A stretch of 64,000 bases of DNA, taken from NCBI GenBank assembly GCA_030424545.1, contig JAUHWL010000004.1, positions 1-64,000 of the forward strand. The letters are read 5' to 3'. Below the pieces are notes generated by a model. The model was not told the DNA's origin. It searched no databases and saw nothing but the letters and a program-made list of their open reading frames with translations. Positions 55,131 through 64,000 of the stretch are shown here, one piece after another. How positions within the stretch are numbered: the first letter of the stretch is position 1; the number at the start of each line of letters is the position of its first letter. This DNA comes from Bacteroidia bacterium (GTDB taxonomy: Bacteria; Bacteroidota; Bacteroidia; Flavobacteriales; Schleiferiaceae). Made by a program: the position numbers and the translations under genes.

Positions 55131-55682
55131 ATGCTGTTTATCCCTAAAGAGATTAAAGAAAAGATTGCCAAGATTGAAAATGAAAATTTGCAATTGCAGG
55201 CAGAAAATGACAGCTTAAAACAACAATTAAGCGCGCCCGTTGCGCAAAAGAAAAAAAGCGTTGCACCAGGTATTCTGTTAGGATTATTACTCTTGGCGCT
55301 TTGCTACATTGCATTTTTACATTGGCAGGGCAGAAATAATTCTACACAAAACAATACTGCAGAAACGGAAGAATCTGTGTTGATTAAAGATGGTGAAATT
55401 GTAAAATGGGATGGCCTAGCCGATAAAGAAATTGTATACCGAGTGCAGTTGGGTGCGTACCAAAATTTTAACATAGAGCGTTATACGCAGAATTTAGAAG
55501 GATTGCAACAAGATTCTATTGATGGTTTTAGACGCGTAAGTTTAGGGGCGTTTAGCCGTTTATCAGATGCTCAAGAGTTTTTAAAAAGTATGTTGAGAAT
55601 GGGCCTACAAAATGTGTATATCGTGGCCTATAAGAACAATGAACCCATCGGACTTATTCAAGCAAAAAGAGAAGAACAATAA
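55131..55682 (+). CDS. Membrane-anchored SPOR-domain protein
   Basis: 183 aa. Coiled coil at ~4-36 (KEIKEKIAKIENENLQLQAENDSLKQQL), one membrane helix at ~43-63, then a C-terminal SPOR-like domain (YRVQLGAYQNFNIERYTQNLEGLQQDSIDGFRRVSLGAFSRLSDAQEFL). SPOR domains bind denuded peptidoglycan at septa. The cytoplasmic N-terminal coiled coil may interact with another protein. It lies 10 bases before fabG. Confidence 0.82.
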   Translation: MLFIPKEIKEKIAKIENENLQLQAENDSLKQQLSAPVAQKKKSVAPGILLGLLLLALCYIAFLHWQGRNNSTQNNTAETEESVLIKDGEIVKWDGLADKEIVYRVQLGAYQNFNIERYTQNLEGLQQDSIDGFRRVSLGAFSRLSDAQEFLKSMLRMGLQNVYIVAYKNNEPIGLIQAKREEQ

Positions 55683-55692
55683 AATTGTAAAC

Positions 55693-56439
55693 ATGAAATT
55701 ACTGGAAGGAAAAACAGCTATAATTACAGGTGCCTCTAAAGGAATTGGTAGAGGAATTGCAGAAAACTTTGCCAAGCAAGGCGCAAATGTGGCGTTTACG
55801 TATTTATCGTCTGTAGAAAAAGGACAACAATTGGAAAATGAACTTGCACAATTTGGCACCAAAATAAAAGGGTACAGAAGTGATGCTTCTATCATGCAAT
55901 CTGCCGAGGAGTTGATTGCAAATGTGTTAGAAGATTTTGGTCAAATAGATGTTGTGGTTAACAATGCCGGAATTACAAAAGATAATTTGTTAATGCGCAT
56001 GAGCGAAGATGATTTTAACGCGGTTGTGCAAATAAATTTAAACTCGGTTTTTAACATGACCAAAGCCGTACAGCGCACATTTTTAAAACAACGCAAAGGC
56101 TCAATCATCAATATTAGCTCAGTTGTTGGGGTTAAAGGTAATGCGGGACAAGCCAACTATGCTGCAAGTAAAGCGGGTGCTATTGGTTTTACAAAATCTG
56201 TGGCGTTAGAACTTGGTTCGCGTAACATTCGTTGCAATGCCATTGCACCAGGATTTATAGAAACCGAAATGACGGCCGTATTAGATGAAAACACCGTACA
56301 AGGTTGGCGAGATGCTATTCCGTTAAAACGAGGAGGAACTCCGGATGATGTGGCCAATGCATGTGTGTTTTTAGCCAGCGATATGAGCGCATATATTACG
56401 GGCCAAGTGTTAAATGTAGATGGCGGAATGTTGACTTAA
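55693..56439 (+). CDS. fabG: 3-oxoacyl-[acyl-carrier-protein] reductase
   Basis: 248 aa from ATG 55693 (MKLLEGKTAIITGASKGIG). SDR fold: nucleotide motif T-G-A-S-K-G-I-G-R-G, N-N-A-G, catalytic Ser in SSVV, Y-x-x-x-K (YAASK), and the P-G-F-I-E-T-E-M motif. NADPH-dependent reductase of fatty-acid synthesis. A longer frame upstream overlaps the SPOR gene and is rejected. Confidence 0.92.
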   Translation: MKLLEGKTAIITGASKGIGRGIAENFAKQGANVAFTYLSSVEKGQQLENELAQFGTKIKGYRSDASIMQSAEELIANVLEDFGQIDVVVNNAGITKDNLLMRMSEDDFNAVVQINLNSVFNMTKAVQRTFLKQRKGSIINISSVVGVKGNAGQANYAASKAGAIGFTKSVALELGSRNIRCNAIAPGFIETEMTAVLDENTVQGWRDAIPLKRGGTPDDVANACVFLASDMSAYITGQVLNVDGGMLT

Positions 56440-56448
56440 TTAGAAAAA

Positions 56449-58485
56449 TTGAATTCATTTTTTTACGTAGGAATCTTAAGCTTAATAGCCGGAACTTTAG
56501 TCTCCGGCTTCCTTTATTATAAAAAAGGCCAAACTTTTGGAGCAACTATACAGAAGGTATTGTTTGTGCTTAGAGCCGTAGGTTTTGGTGCTTTGCTCTT
56601 TGTTTTATTAGCACCGTTTTTAAGCTATAAAACCAAAGTAGTAAACAAACCTATTGTTGCGGTACTTATAGATAACAGTACGTCAATGGTTTCTGGCAAA
56701 GATTCTAGTGCGGTTAAACAAGTGCTTTCAGAACAAATTAAAATTCAACTGCAAAATTTAGAGAATGCCGAACCTCAGTTTTACTATTTTGATGAAAAAG
56801 TAAACGAAGACAATCTTGATTTTAAAGGAAAGGCCACCGACTTGGGTTTTGCCCTTTCTGAAGTAGCGCAGAAAATTGATAAAAACAGACTTTCGGCCAT
56901 TGTTGTGGCCTCTGATGGTATTGTAAATAGGGGAGGAAACCCCTTATACCAAATAGAAAAAAGCTTTTTACCAGTTTACACCATTGCATTTGGCGATAGC
57001 ACACGTCAGGTAGATTTTAAACTGTTGAACACAAAATCTCCCGAGTTTGTTTTTCGGGGGGATGAAATTTTTATCGAAACCACATTTTCTTCAGAAAACA
57101 TTTTAGACGCCAATGCAGTGGTTACATTAAAACAAGGCAACAAAACCATCGCAACAAACAACATCAAAGTACAATCGATAAATTTTGCGAAAAACATGCG
57201 CTTTAGAATAAATACCAAAGAAGTGGGTTTATTTACGTATCGTATAGAAGTTGAGCCAACAATGGGCGAAAAAAACACAACGAACAATGTGGTTGAGTTC
57301 GTTGTAGAAGTGCTTGAAAATAGAAAAAAAATAGCCATTCTTTATACTTCGCCAACTCCAGATGTTGCGGCAATTCATGAATCTTTAAAATCGGTTGATG
57401 CGTATCAAACAGCTGTTGTAGATGCAAACAAAAACATTGTGCTTGATGCAAAAACCGAATTGGCTATTGTCTTTATTCAACCATTTGCATCGCAAAATGT
57501 GTTAAAAAATGCCCTTACTAAATACAAAGGACCTTTATGGGTAATAATAGACCCGAAGGCGGATGGTAGCGTAGTGCAAGAAACTTTTCAATGGATTTCT
57601 AAAATAGGATTGCCTGATGCAGTCATGGCAAAGCCACAACTCAACGAAGATTTTGGATTGTTTAGGTTGACAAAAGAAGCCAGGAATCAATTAAATAGAA
57701 ATCAAGAATTAGCTGTTTTTACGGGCGATATAAGGTTTAATGGCGTCTTTGAAACGCTGCTACAACTGGGTAATAAAAAACCACTGGCTAGCTATGGTAC
57801 CATAGAAAATAAACGTGTTGTTGTTTTTAATTTTTCAGGAATTTGGTCCTGGCGAGTACGTGTTTTTAAAGAAAACAACACTCACATTCTTGTTGATGAA
57901 TGGTTGCAAACTACAGCACAGTATCTTACCGCAAACGGCAGTGGCAACAGGTTAAAACTTGCTTATGATAAAAGATTGTCAAGAGGTAGAAATCAGAATA
58001 TTAAAGCAATTGTTTATGATGCGAGTTTTGTGCCAAGCACTATGGCACAGGTAAATGTGGTTATAAAAGATGAAACGGATAAAGAGTTTGAATACGCCTT
58101 ACAATGGGAAAACGAGCGTTATGTAACCAATATCTCCGGGTTAGTTCCGGGTAAATACAGTTTTACGGCCAGCGCAAAATTGGGCGAAGAAACGCTGAGA
58201 GAAACAGGAACTTTTTTTGTTGAAAACCAAACCCTAGAGAGTTTGAATACCCGAGCAAACTACCTTCTTCTTTCTCAAATGTCCGAAGCATCTGGTGGTA
58301 CGTTTTTTACCCAACAAAACTTTAATGATTTGGTTACCGAATTAAATAGCAACAATAAAATTATGCCAATAGAATCTACCAAAACAACCTCGATTGCTTT
58401 GATAGATTTAAAATGGTTGTTCTTTTTGATTGTGCTAATTTTCTCAGTTGAGTGGTTGCTCAGACGCTACTTCGGGAGTATTTAA
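56449..58485 (+). CDS. VWA-domain membrane protein of unknown function
   Basis: 678 aa with a TTG start. Two N-terminal membrane helices (about 4-24 and 36-62), a von Willebrand A-like domain with MIDAS D-N-S-T-S-M (~75-80) and VVASDGIVNRGG (~143), CARDB-like beta segments (VVTLKQGNKTIATNNIKV...YRIEVEP), a glutamine-amidotransferase-like middle (IVFIQPFASQN), and a C-terminal membrane helix (IALIDLKWLFFLIVLIFSVEWLLRRYF). This layout is typical of the large BatA/BatB-associated membrane proteins of Bacteroidota. Metal-dependent binding is inferred from the MIDAS. Confidence 0.78.
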   Translation: MNSFFYVGILSLIAGTLVSGFLYYKKGQTFGATIQKVLFVLRAVGFGALLFVLLAPFLSYKTKVVNKPIVAVLIDNSTSMVSGKDSSAVKQVLSEQIKIQLQNLENAEPQFYYFDEKVNEDNLDFKGKATDLGFALSEVAQKIDKNRLSAIVVASDGIVNRGGNPLYQIEKSFLPVYTIAFGDSTRQVDFKLLNTKSPEFVFRGDEIFIETTFSSENILDANAVVTLKQGNKTIATNNIKVQSINFAKNMRFRINTKEVGLFTYRIEVEPTMGEKNTTNNVVEFVVEVLENRKKIAILYTSPTPDVAAIHESLKSVDAYQTAVVDANKNIVLDAKTELAIVFIQPFASQNVLKNALTKYKGPLWVIIDPKADGSVVQETFQWISKIGLPDAVMAKPQLNEDFGLFRLTKEARNQLNRNQELAVFTGDIRFNGVFETLLQLGNKKPLASYGTIENKRVVVFNFSGIWSWRVRVFKENNTHILVDEWLQTTAQYLTANGSGNRLKLAYDKRLSRGRNQNIKAIVYDASFVPSTMAQVNVVIKDETDKEFEYALQWENERYVTNISGLVPGKYSFTASAKLGEETLRETGTFFVENQTLESLNTRANYLLLSQMSEASGGTFFTQQNFNDLVTELNSNNKIMPIESTKTTSIALIDLKWLFFLIVLIFSVEWLLRRYFGSI

Positions 58486-58528
58486 TCTTTGTTTTTCTTA
58501 TCAATTAGAAAAACCACTCAGTGCATTT

Positions 58529-58804
58529 TTATTCCTGATGGGGAATGTGATGTTCTTTTACCGTAATAAGATAAATAGGTATGGCCAATACCCCTTGAAA
58601 AATCAAGAAGATCATCCACAAAAAACTATTATCTTTTTTCTTATACGCAGAAAGTAGGCACATTATCCAAGGTATAAACAGTAGCGCTGAACCAATACTC
58701 ATTTTGATAAAGCTTAGTTCTACTTGAAAAAATGCACCCCACAGAATAAAAAGCAAACCTGCCACGTAAAAAATAGCGGCTATACTTTTTTTTTGTTTGT
58801 TCAT
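58529..58804 (-). CDS. Small three-helix membrane protein
   Basis: 91 aa with three hydrophobic segments (~9-26, 36-52, 60-80), a basic N-terminus and a His/Glu end (KEHHIPHQE). No family recognised. Separated by 17 bases from the PLP-enzyme gene upstream, so co-transcribed. Convergent with the VWA gene. Confidence 0.6.
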   Translation of the reverse strand: MNKQKKSIAAIFYVAGLLFILWGAFFQVELSFIKMSIGSALLFIPWIMCLLSAYKKKDNSFLWMIFLIFQGVLAIPIYLITVKEHHIPHQE

Positions 58805-58821
58805 GGTATTAAGGGTTTAGT

Positions 58822-60015
58822 TTACAAAACGCTCTCTATACACTTTTTCATGTTCACAAATGTGCGCTCAATATCTTGATCTAGCCCAATACTAAAGCGT
58901 ACAATTCCAGGGCTTAAACCCATTTCTTCTTGTTCGTCTTCTGGTATTTCTGAAGATGTAGATGTGCCCGGAGCAGAAAATAATGTTTTGTAAAAACCTA
59001 AACTTACGGCCAAATAGCCAAGATTACTGTTTTGCATTAGTTCCATCAACGCATTTGCTTTTTCAATGGTGCCAACATCAAGGGTTAGCATTCCGCCAAA
59101 ACCAAAACCTTTATTCATTTGGCTTTTCATCAATTCGTGTTGCGGATGGCTCTCTAGTCCGGCATATTTTACTTTTAAACCCATCTCTTGAAATTTCTGG
59201 GCTAGATACGTAGCATTACGGCTATGTCTTTCCATCCTTACAGGTAGGCTGTGTAAATTTTTAAGCATGCTGGCGCTACGTGCACCATCCAATACTGGCC
59301 CAAACAACATGCTGGTTCCGCTATTTACATCCATCATGCCCATAATTAATTCATGAGAACCGCAGGTTACACCACCTACAGCATCGCTTGTACCATTTAT
59401 AAATTTAGTAAGGCTATGTACAACTACATCGGCACCTAATTTTATGGGGCTAAATAAAAGGGGAGTAAACGTATTGTCAACAACCAAAACCAAGTTGTGT
59501 TTTTTTGCAATTTTAGAAACGGCCTTTATATCGGTTATTTCTAAAAGCGGATTACTCATTGTTTCGCAATACAAAACTTTTGTTTTAGGCGTAATGGCAG
59601 CTTCAATAGCATCTAGCTGGGTAACATTTACAAAGCTGGTGTTGATGGAAAACCTTGGCAAAACATTTTTCATCAACGCGTATGTTCCGCCATAGATGGT
59701 GCGGCTACTTACAATGTGGTCTCCGGCACTACACAAATGCATTAGCAATGTAGATATGCTGCCCATACCAGAACCTGCGCAATGTGCGGCCTCTGTGCCT
59801 TCCATGCCGGCTAAGGCATCGCTTAAATATTTGTTGTTAGGGTTGGTGTGTCTTGCGTATAAATAGCAACCTTCTTTTGCGGTTTCAAACAATTCTTCCA
59901 TAGCATTGGCCTGTAAAAAGGTATAGGTGCTGCTATCTTCTATGGATGGGTTGACGCCACCAAATTCTCCAAAAAATTGTAAATCTTGTATGCTATCTGC
60001 GGGATTAAAAGCCAT
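58822..60015 (-). CDS. Methionine gamma-lyase/cystathionine lyase-family PLP enzyme
   Basis: 397 aa, a complete trans-sulfuration enzyme. The YLYARHTNPN motif (Y53, R55) at the phosphate-binding site, GSGMGSISTLL, D180-N-T-F-T for the cofactor pyridine, and the PLP lysine in H-S-L-T-K204. Near the end G-T-S-T-S-S-E-I-P-E and R-F-S-I-G-L-D. The family can act on methionine, cystathionine or homoserine derivatives. The loop around 100-125 (IVSSRTIYGGTYALM) is consistent with gamma-elimination, but I would not decide the substrate from sequence. Confidence 0.85.
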   Translation of the reverse strand: MAFNPADSIQDLQFFGEFGGVNPSIEDSSTYTFLQANAMEELFETAKEGCYLYARHTNPNNKYLSDALAGMEGTEAAHCAGSGMGSISTLLMHLCSAGDHIVSSRTIYGGTYALMKNVLPRFSINTSFVNVTQLDAIEAAITPKTKVLYCETMSNPLLEITDIKAVSKIAKKHNLVLVVDNTFTPLLFSPIKLGADVVVHSLTKFINGTSDAVGGVTCGSHELIMGMMDVNSGTSMLFGPVLDGARSASMLKNLHSLPVRMERHSRNATYLAQKFQEMGLKVKYAGLESHPQHELMKSQMNKGFGFGGMLTLDVGTIEKANALMELMQNSNLGYLAVSLGFYKTLFSAPGTSTSSEIPEDEQEEMGLSPGIVRFSIGLDQDIERTFVNMKKCIESVL

Positions 60016-60028
60016 TTTTTTAATTCGT

Positions 60029-60622
60029 TTAAAGGTTGTCTATATATTTTTCTAACTCTTGCGTAAATTCTGTCATAGGCATGCCAACCACGTTTGTGTA
60101 GCTGCCGTTAAATTTAGTAATGCCAATAAGGCCTATCCATTCTTGTATACCGTAGGCACCTGCTTTATCTAGGGGATTGCCGTGCTCCAAATAGTAACTT
60201 ATTTCTTGGTTTTTTAATTTTTTGAAATGTACCGATGTTTTTACCCAGAAACTATGTTGTTTATCAGTTGTGGTAAAAGTTACGCCACTATATACGTGGT
60301 GTTTTTTACCAGACAATTGCAACAACATGGTTTTGGCTTCATCTAGGTTATGCGGTTTGCCAAAGCGTTTGTTTTTTTGCCATACTTCTGTATCGGATGT
60401 AATTAAAATTTGATTTGGCTTTAAGGAGTTACGCAATGCATTTGCCTTTAATTCAGAAACGTACATTGCAGTTTCAAACCCGTTTAAGTTTGCGGGGGCA
60501 AATTCATCTATTTCTGCTGAAACGGTGCTGAATATTAAGCCAAGCTGGGTAAGCAATTGTTTTCTTCTTGGAGATGCAGATCCTAAAATAAGTTCAATAT
60601 CTTTTACTTTATTAAGGAGCAT
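60029..60622 (-). CDS. maf: Maf-family nucleotide pyrophosphatase
   Basis: 197 aa. The motif G-S-A-S-P-R-R-K-Q-L-L at ~14-24, S-E-L-K-A-N-A near 53, the catalytic Asp in I-T-S-D-T-E (~74-79), and the D-K-A-G-A-Y-G-I-Q motif near the end (~151-159). Maf enzymes hydrolyse non-canonical or modified nucleoside triphosphates (dTTP/UTP-type). It is 13 bases upstream of the PLP-enzyme gene, in the same direction. Confidence 0.92.
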   Translation of the reverse strand: MLLNKVKDIELILGSASPRRKQLLTQLGLIFSTVSAEIDEFAPANLNGFETAMYVSELKANALRNSLKPNQILITSDTEVWQKNKRFGKPHNLDEAKTMLLQLSGKKHHVYSGVTFTTTDKQHSFWVKTSVHFKKLKNQEISYYLEHGNPLDKAGAYGIQEWIGLIGITKFNGSYTNVVGMPMTEFTQELEKYIDNL

Positions 60623-60657
60623 ACGCTATAATTGTTTAAAACTGATTCAGAAAAAAA

Positions 60658-62136
60658 CTAAAGATTAGATATTGTTGGGATTTTTATTTCTTTCATAGAA
60701 TCATCATCCTCATTGTAATCCGAAGCTTTTAATGTTCTATACCCAAAGAGTGCTTTTTCTTTAATCATGTTGTCTACATAATTGGGTAAACACTCTTCCC
60801 ATCCATCAATACCGCAGCGTATTTTTTGCAATACAGATCGGCTAAATATTTGCAACACATCAGCATCATAATTTCTAATGTTAATTAAGCGGCCGTTGTA
60901 AACCAAATAATCAAAAAACGGGCGAATTCGCGGATGAATTTTAATGTTATCTAGCGTTCTAACATCTTCGCTATTTGAAGGTTTGTATGGGTAAACATAA
61001 ATTTTAATGTCTTTGGCGAAAAGTCTTCCAAATGCTTCGAGTGCGCCACCTGTTAGATTTCTATAATACTTTTCGTTAAAGACCTCTACCAAATTCGGTA
61101 CGCCCATTATTAGGGCCATACGTTTTTTAGAATAACGTGCAAAATAATCTACCAGTTTAAAGTATTCTTGGTAGTTGGAAATCAACACGGTTTGCCCTAA
61201 AGAACATAGAATTTCTGCTCGGTCTAAGAAATCCTGCTCGTCTAATCTACCATCGGCAAGAAGGTTGTTTAAGGTAATTTCAAAGAGTACAACCAGCTTG
61301 TCTTTATCAACCCGTTTTTCTTGGGTAAACATATCATAACCTTTCTTCATCATGTCTATGTTTACCTTGGTTACAGGTCTAAAACTACCACGAAGGGCAA
61401 GAATGTTTTTTCTGTAAAGAATTTCGGCAGGCAGTAAGTTATTTCCTTCAGGGCCAAATATTACGGCTTCTGTAAACCTATGTTTTATTAACTGCAAACT
61501 CATTAATCTGTTGTCCACATGTTCAAAATCAGGCCCCAAGAAATTAATCATATCAATTTCAATAGCATCAACAGAGATATTGTCATACAAAGAAACAAGT
61601 AGTTTTTTTGGTTCTTTATAAAGATGAAAAGCTCCATGAATTAAATTAACGCCCATGGCACCAATGGTTTCATGTTGGTAACGCGCTTCATTTTCATGCA
61701 TGCGTATGTGTAATATAATCTCGTTGGGCATTTTATCTGGCGATGTTTGGAACCGAATCCCCATCCATCCATGGCCTTTAAAACTCTTAGAAAAATTAAT
61801 GGTTGCTACCGTATTAGAAAAAGCGAAAAACTTTTTATCAGGATGTTTTTTTCTATCTAAACGCTCTGTTATCAGGCCATATTCATGCGATAGCATTTTG
61901 CGCAACCTGTTTTCTGTAACGTATCTATTATCATCTTCTTTGCCATAAATAGCATCAGAAAAATCTTTGTCGTATGCACTCATCGCCTTCGCAATGGTAC
62001 CAGAAGCTCCGCCAGATCTAAAAAAATGTCTTACAGTTTCTTGGCCTGCACCAATTTCTGCAAAGGTTCCGTAAATGGCACTATCTAAATTTATTTGAAG
62101 CGCTTTTTGCGCAGCGTTTAATATGAAACTATCCAT
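60658..62136 (-). CDS. Conserved Bacteroidota protein of unknown function
   Basis: 492 aa with no signal peptide or membrane helix. The blocks E-I-G-A-G-Q-E-T-V-R-H-F-F-R (~27-40), GHGWMGIRFQ, and FGPEGNNLLPAEILYRKNILALRGSFRPVT are strongly patterned and suggest a globular enzyme. The sequence TDR-like end shows RCGIDGWEECLPNYVDNMIKEK. I recall no validated function for this protein type; annotations as a transferase in databases should be treated with caution. It is in the same direction as maf, 35 bases upstream. Confidence 0.7.
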   Translation of the reverse strand: MDSFILNAAQKALQINLDSAIYGTFAEIGAGQETVRHFFRSGGASGTIAKAMSAYDKDFSDAIYGKEDDNRYVTENRLRKMLSHEYGLITERLDRKKHPDKKFFAFSNTVATINFSKSFKGHGWMGIRFQTSPDKMPNEIILHIRMHENEARYQHETIGAMGVNLIHGAFHLYKEPKKLLVSLYDNISVDAIEIDMINFLGPDFEHVDNRLMSLQLIKHRFTEAVIFGPEGNNLLPAEILYRKNILALRGSFRPVTKVNIDMMKKGYDMFTQEKRVDKDKLVVLFEITLNNLLADGRLDEQDFLDRAEILCSLGQTVLISNYQEYFKLVDYFARYSKKRMALIMGVPNLVEVFNEKYYRNLTGGALEAFGRLFAKDIKIYVYPYKPSNSEDVRTLDNIKIHPRIRPFFDYLVYNGRLINIRNYDADVLQIFSRSVLQKIRCGIDGWEECLPNYVDNMIKEKALFGYRTLKASDYNEDDDSMKEIKIPTISNL

Positions 62137-62171
62137 CTGTTAATGGCTTAAATATTTAATAAATCTATAAA

Positions 62172-63416
62172 TTACTCATACCTTAATGCATCTATAGGGT
62201 TTTGGCGAGAGGCTTTAACGGCAGGATAAAGTCCAGCAAAAATCCCTACAAAAATGCAAATAATTAGAGCGGTAATAATCCAAGTATAGGGGATGAAAAA
62301 AGTACCTCCAACCATGGCGGCTACGCTGTTACCTATTATCAACCCCAGAATTACACCAATAACTCCACCAAGTTGACAGATTAAAATTGCTTCGGTTAAA
62401 AACTGCCCCATTATGGTGTTTGCTTTTGCGCCTATGGCTTTTCTTGTTCCTATTTCTCGTGTACGTTCTGTAACAGATACTAACATAATATTCATTAACG
62501 CGATGGCAGCGCTAAAAAGTGCAATCATCCCGATTAAAAATGCACCCATTGTTACAAACTTTAAATTTTCTAAAAGCGATTGCGCCAAACTATCGCTTCG
62601 CTCTATTCTAAAGTTGTTTTCTTCTTTCGGATTCAGTTTGCGTACACTGCGCATCATGGCTATGGTTTCTCCTTCACTTGCATCTAAATCTGCACGGTTT
62701 GGCGACATTACGTTTATAGCATAAGAGGGGTTGGCAGTAGAAAGAGATTTTCTCCCATACGCCAATGGAACAAATACAACACGGTCTCCAGAAAATATGC
62801 CGCTACTTCCTTTAGATGATAAAACGCCAATTACCAAGAGTCGCTTGCCTTTGTAAGAAATGAGTTTGCCGAGTGGTTTTTCGCCATCGAATACTTTCTC
62901 AACAATGTCTTGGCCAATAATAGCAACAGGTCTTCCTTCGTTTACTTCTACTTCGGTAAAGTTTCTGCCTTCGCCAATTTCGTAGCCTGCAGTAGTAAAG
63001 TAGGGGGCATCAACCGACCAAATTTGAACGTTTGGATCTGATTTAGCTCTTTTATTTTTTATCTCGGCCGTACCCGTAACGATGTAAGAAACCGAAACAA
63101 TAGATTTTTGATATTGAAAACGCTCTTTAAAACGCAGCGCTTCTTTGTAGGTAATTTTTGGGAATGCTTTCGGTTTTTTTCCGCCAAAGTGAATTGAAAA
63201 GCCAGAATTGCTGCTTTTAATGGTAAACGTGTTTGCACCTAAACTAGAAAAATTACCCTCTAAAGATTGTTTAATTGCATCAGTTGCTGATAATATTCCT
63301 ACCAAGGCCATGATGCCAAAACTGATGATTAACGCAGTTAGCCACGTTCTAAGCTTTTGGGCTTTTACAGAGGCGATAGCTAGTTTAATGTTCTCAAGAA
63401 AGAGATCGCGTTTCAT
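62172..63416 (-). CDS. MacB/FtsX-type ABC transporter permease
   Basis: 414 aa. One N-terminal membrane helix (TALIISFGIMALVGILSA), a periplasmic MacB-like core domain (about 45-270: ANTFTIKSSNSGFSIHFGG ... YEIGEGRNFTEVEVNEGRPVAIIGQDIVEKVF), then three C-terminal helices of FtsX type with the R-T-R-E-I-G-T-R-K-A-I-G-A motif and NPIDALRYE at the end. The partner ATPase is not in the window. It probably exports a lipoprotein, peptide or drug. Confidence 0.88.
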   Translation of the reverse strand: MKRDLFLENIKLAIASVKAQKLRTWLTALIISFGIMALVGILSATDAIKQSLEGNFSSLGANTFTIKSSNSGFSIHFGGKKPKAFPKITYKEALRFKERFQYQKSIVSVSYIVTGTAEIKNKRAKSDPNVQIWSVDAPYFTTAGYEIGEGRNFTEVEVNEGRPVAIIGQDIVEKVFDGEKPLGKLISYKGKRLLVIGVLSSKGSSGIFSGDRVVFVPLAYGRKSLSTANPSYAINVMSPNRADLDASEGETIAMMRSVRKLNPKEENNFRIERSDSLAQSLLENLKFVTMGAFLIGMIALFSAAIALMNIMLVSVTERTREIGTRKAIGAKANTIMGQFLTEAILICQLGGVIGVILGLIIGNSVAAMVGGTFFIPYTWIITALIICIFVGIFAGLYPAVKASRQNPIDALRYE

Positions 63417-63553
63417 GTGTTCTGTTGTGGTTTCAAATTTACCATATTTACATCGGATACAAAGCTTAAAATCATCATTATTTCTTCAAAACAAAAGATT
63501 TTTGAACAGGTTTGAAGAAGCGATTAATCTCTGCCAAAGAATACATTTGCAGT

Positions 63554-63697
63554 ATGGCAAAAGATGAAAGAAGCATCCCGTTTCCAATACCTCCGCAAGG
63601 TTCTCTCGGATTGTTAGCCCTTGGTGCTGTGGGAATTAAGGCGTGGCGCGAGAAAAGGAATAGTTCTCAAAAAGAAAAGGAAAGCCCCAAAAAATGA
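63554..63697 (+). CDS. 47-aa small protein coupled to the phosphodiesterase gene
   Basis: ATG at 63554 gives [35 protein letters not shown] and a Lys/Glu-rich tail. One short hydrophobic stretch (~18-29) may be a membrane anchor. Its TGA overlaps the next ATG (ATGA), supporting a real gene. Family unknown. Confidence 0.6.
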   Translation: MAKDERSIPFPIPPQGSLGLLALGAVGIKAWREKRNSSQKEKESPKK

Positions 63698-64000
63698 CTG
63701 GTAAAAAAAGCAAAGTTTTATTGGTTGGTTGGGATGCTGCCGATTGGCAGATTATCAATCCGCTATTAGAACAAGGTAAAATGCCCGCACTGGCAAGGTT
63801 ACTTAACAAGGGCGCTTGGGGGAACTTGGTAACTTTAGATCCGCCCATTTCGCCCATGTTGTGGACGAGCATTGCTACAGGAAAAAGACCTTATAAACAC
63901 GGTATTTCTGGTTTTACAGAAATAGCTCCAAATAAAAAAACAGTGAGACCCGTGCGCGTTACGAGCCGGAAATGTAAAGCTGTTTGGAATATTTTAAACG
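63694..64000 (+). CDS. Type I phosphodiesterase/nucleotide pyrophosphatase-family protein (3' partial)
   Basis: The first ~102 residues are visible. [10 protein letters not shown] lies near the start (metal-binding Asp), G-K-M-P-A-L-A-R-L and [11 protein letters not shown], with the nucleophile Thr/Ser region, and the H-G-I-S-G-F motif: all typical of the alkaline-phosphatase superfamily phosphodiesterases. The gene runs off the window end, so substrate and any C-terminal domains are unseen. Confidence 0.85.
   Translation, partial: MTGKKSKVLLVGWDAADWQIINPLLEQGKMPALARLLNKGAWGNLVTLDPPISPMLWTSIATGKRPYKHGISGFTEIAPNKKTVRPVRVTSRKCKAVWNILN

Noticed and set aside
55612-55692. Longer N-terminus for fabG
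   Set aside because: Would overlap the SPOR gene by 71 bases; the SDR fold starts at the ATG at 55693.
1-64000. CRISPR arrays
   Set aside because: No regularly spaced identical repeats seen; the only arrays are loose palindromic or degenerate repeats.

Overview
The window is a piece of a Bacteroidota chromosome, most probably from the Flavobacteriia/Flavobacteriales side. Evidence: AT-rich DNA; two proteins with type IX secretion (T9SS) C-terminal sorting domains; the Bacteroidota CusA-TolC fusion; RteC, BT4734-like and DUF3987 element genes; DUF6266; and very few Shine-Dalgarno-like sites. I cannot name the species. No rRNA, tRNA, CRISPR array or IS transposase was recognised.

Layout. (1) 1-9.5 kb is core chromosome: the end of a T9SS-sorted protein, a YceI-like lipoprotein, a three-gene heavy-metal RND efflux operon (DUF3817, CusA-TolC fusion, CusB-like adaptor) and a RimB-like/RimK/aspartoacylase-like operon. 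(2) 9.6-21.7 kb is a defence island made of two convergent operons. The plus-strand operon is sspB-sspC-sspD-like (DUF4007, P-loop ATPase, PAPS-reductase-like PP-loop protein), the signature of single-strand DNA phosphorothioation. The minus-strand operon holds a PLD-helicase fusion, a small protein, a DndD/SMC-like ATPase, an unknown protein, a GIY-YIG protein and a DndB-like DGQHR gene split by an in-frame TAA; it is probably the sensing/restriction arm. No cysteine desulfurase (SspA/DndA) lies here. (3) 21.9-26.6 kb is chromosome again: a large T9SS-sorted adhesin-like protein, a lipoprotein and a doubtful short ORF.

(4) 26.67-52.15 kb is a ~25.5 kb integrative island inserted at the 3' end of mnmE. 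It is bounded by 16-bp direct repeats (one mismatch), and both copies encode the MnmE C-terminus CIGK-stop. From left to right it carries DUF6266 and a DUF6943-like gene; an arsR-merTP-GDCCVxC mercury uptake operon with two palindromic operators; a 1-kb unexplained repeat-rich stretch; a large copper/silver resistance run (CDF, haem-binding protein, DUF3347 protein, a 43-aa membrane peptide, CusB, CopB ATPase, CusC, CusA, HYC_CC_PP protein, HMA-MauE protein); an AraC regulator with a metal-binding-like CPRC motif; a catalytically degenerate prokaryotic Argonaute; an XRE regulator; and the replication/integration module (DUF3987, BT4734-like, two HTH proteins, RteC, tyrosine integrase, zinc-ribbon HTH). 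No relaxase or type IV secretion gene is present.

(5) 52.1-64 kb is core chromosome: mnmE, an intergenic region with repeated palindromes, sucD, a SPOR protein, fabG, a VWA membrane protein, a methionine gamma-lyase-type PLP enzyme, maf, a conserved unknown protein, a MacB/FtsX-type permease and the start of a phosphodiesterase-family protein.

The most interesting points are the Ssp-like locus with its broken DndB-like gene, the inactive-looking Argonaute coupled by an ATGA overlap to a metal-sensor-like AraC regulator, and the precise mnmE-targeted island.
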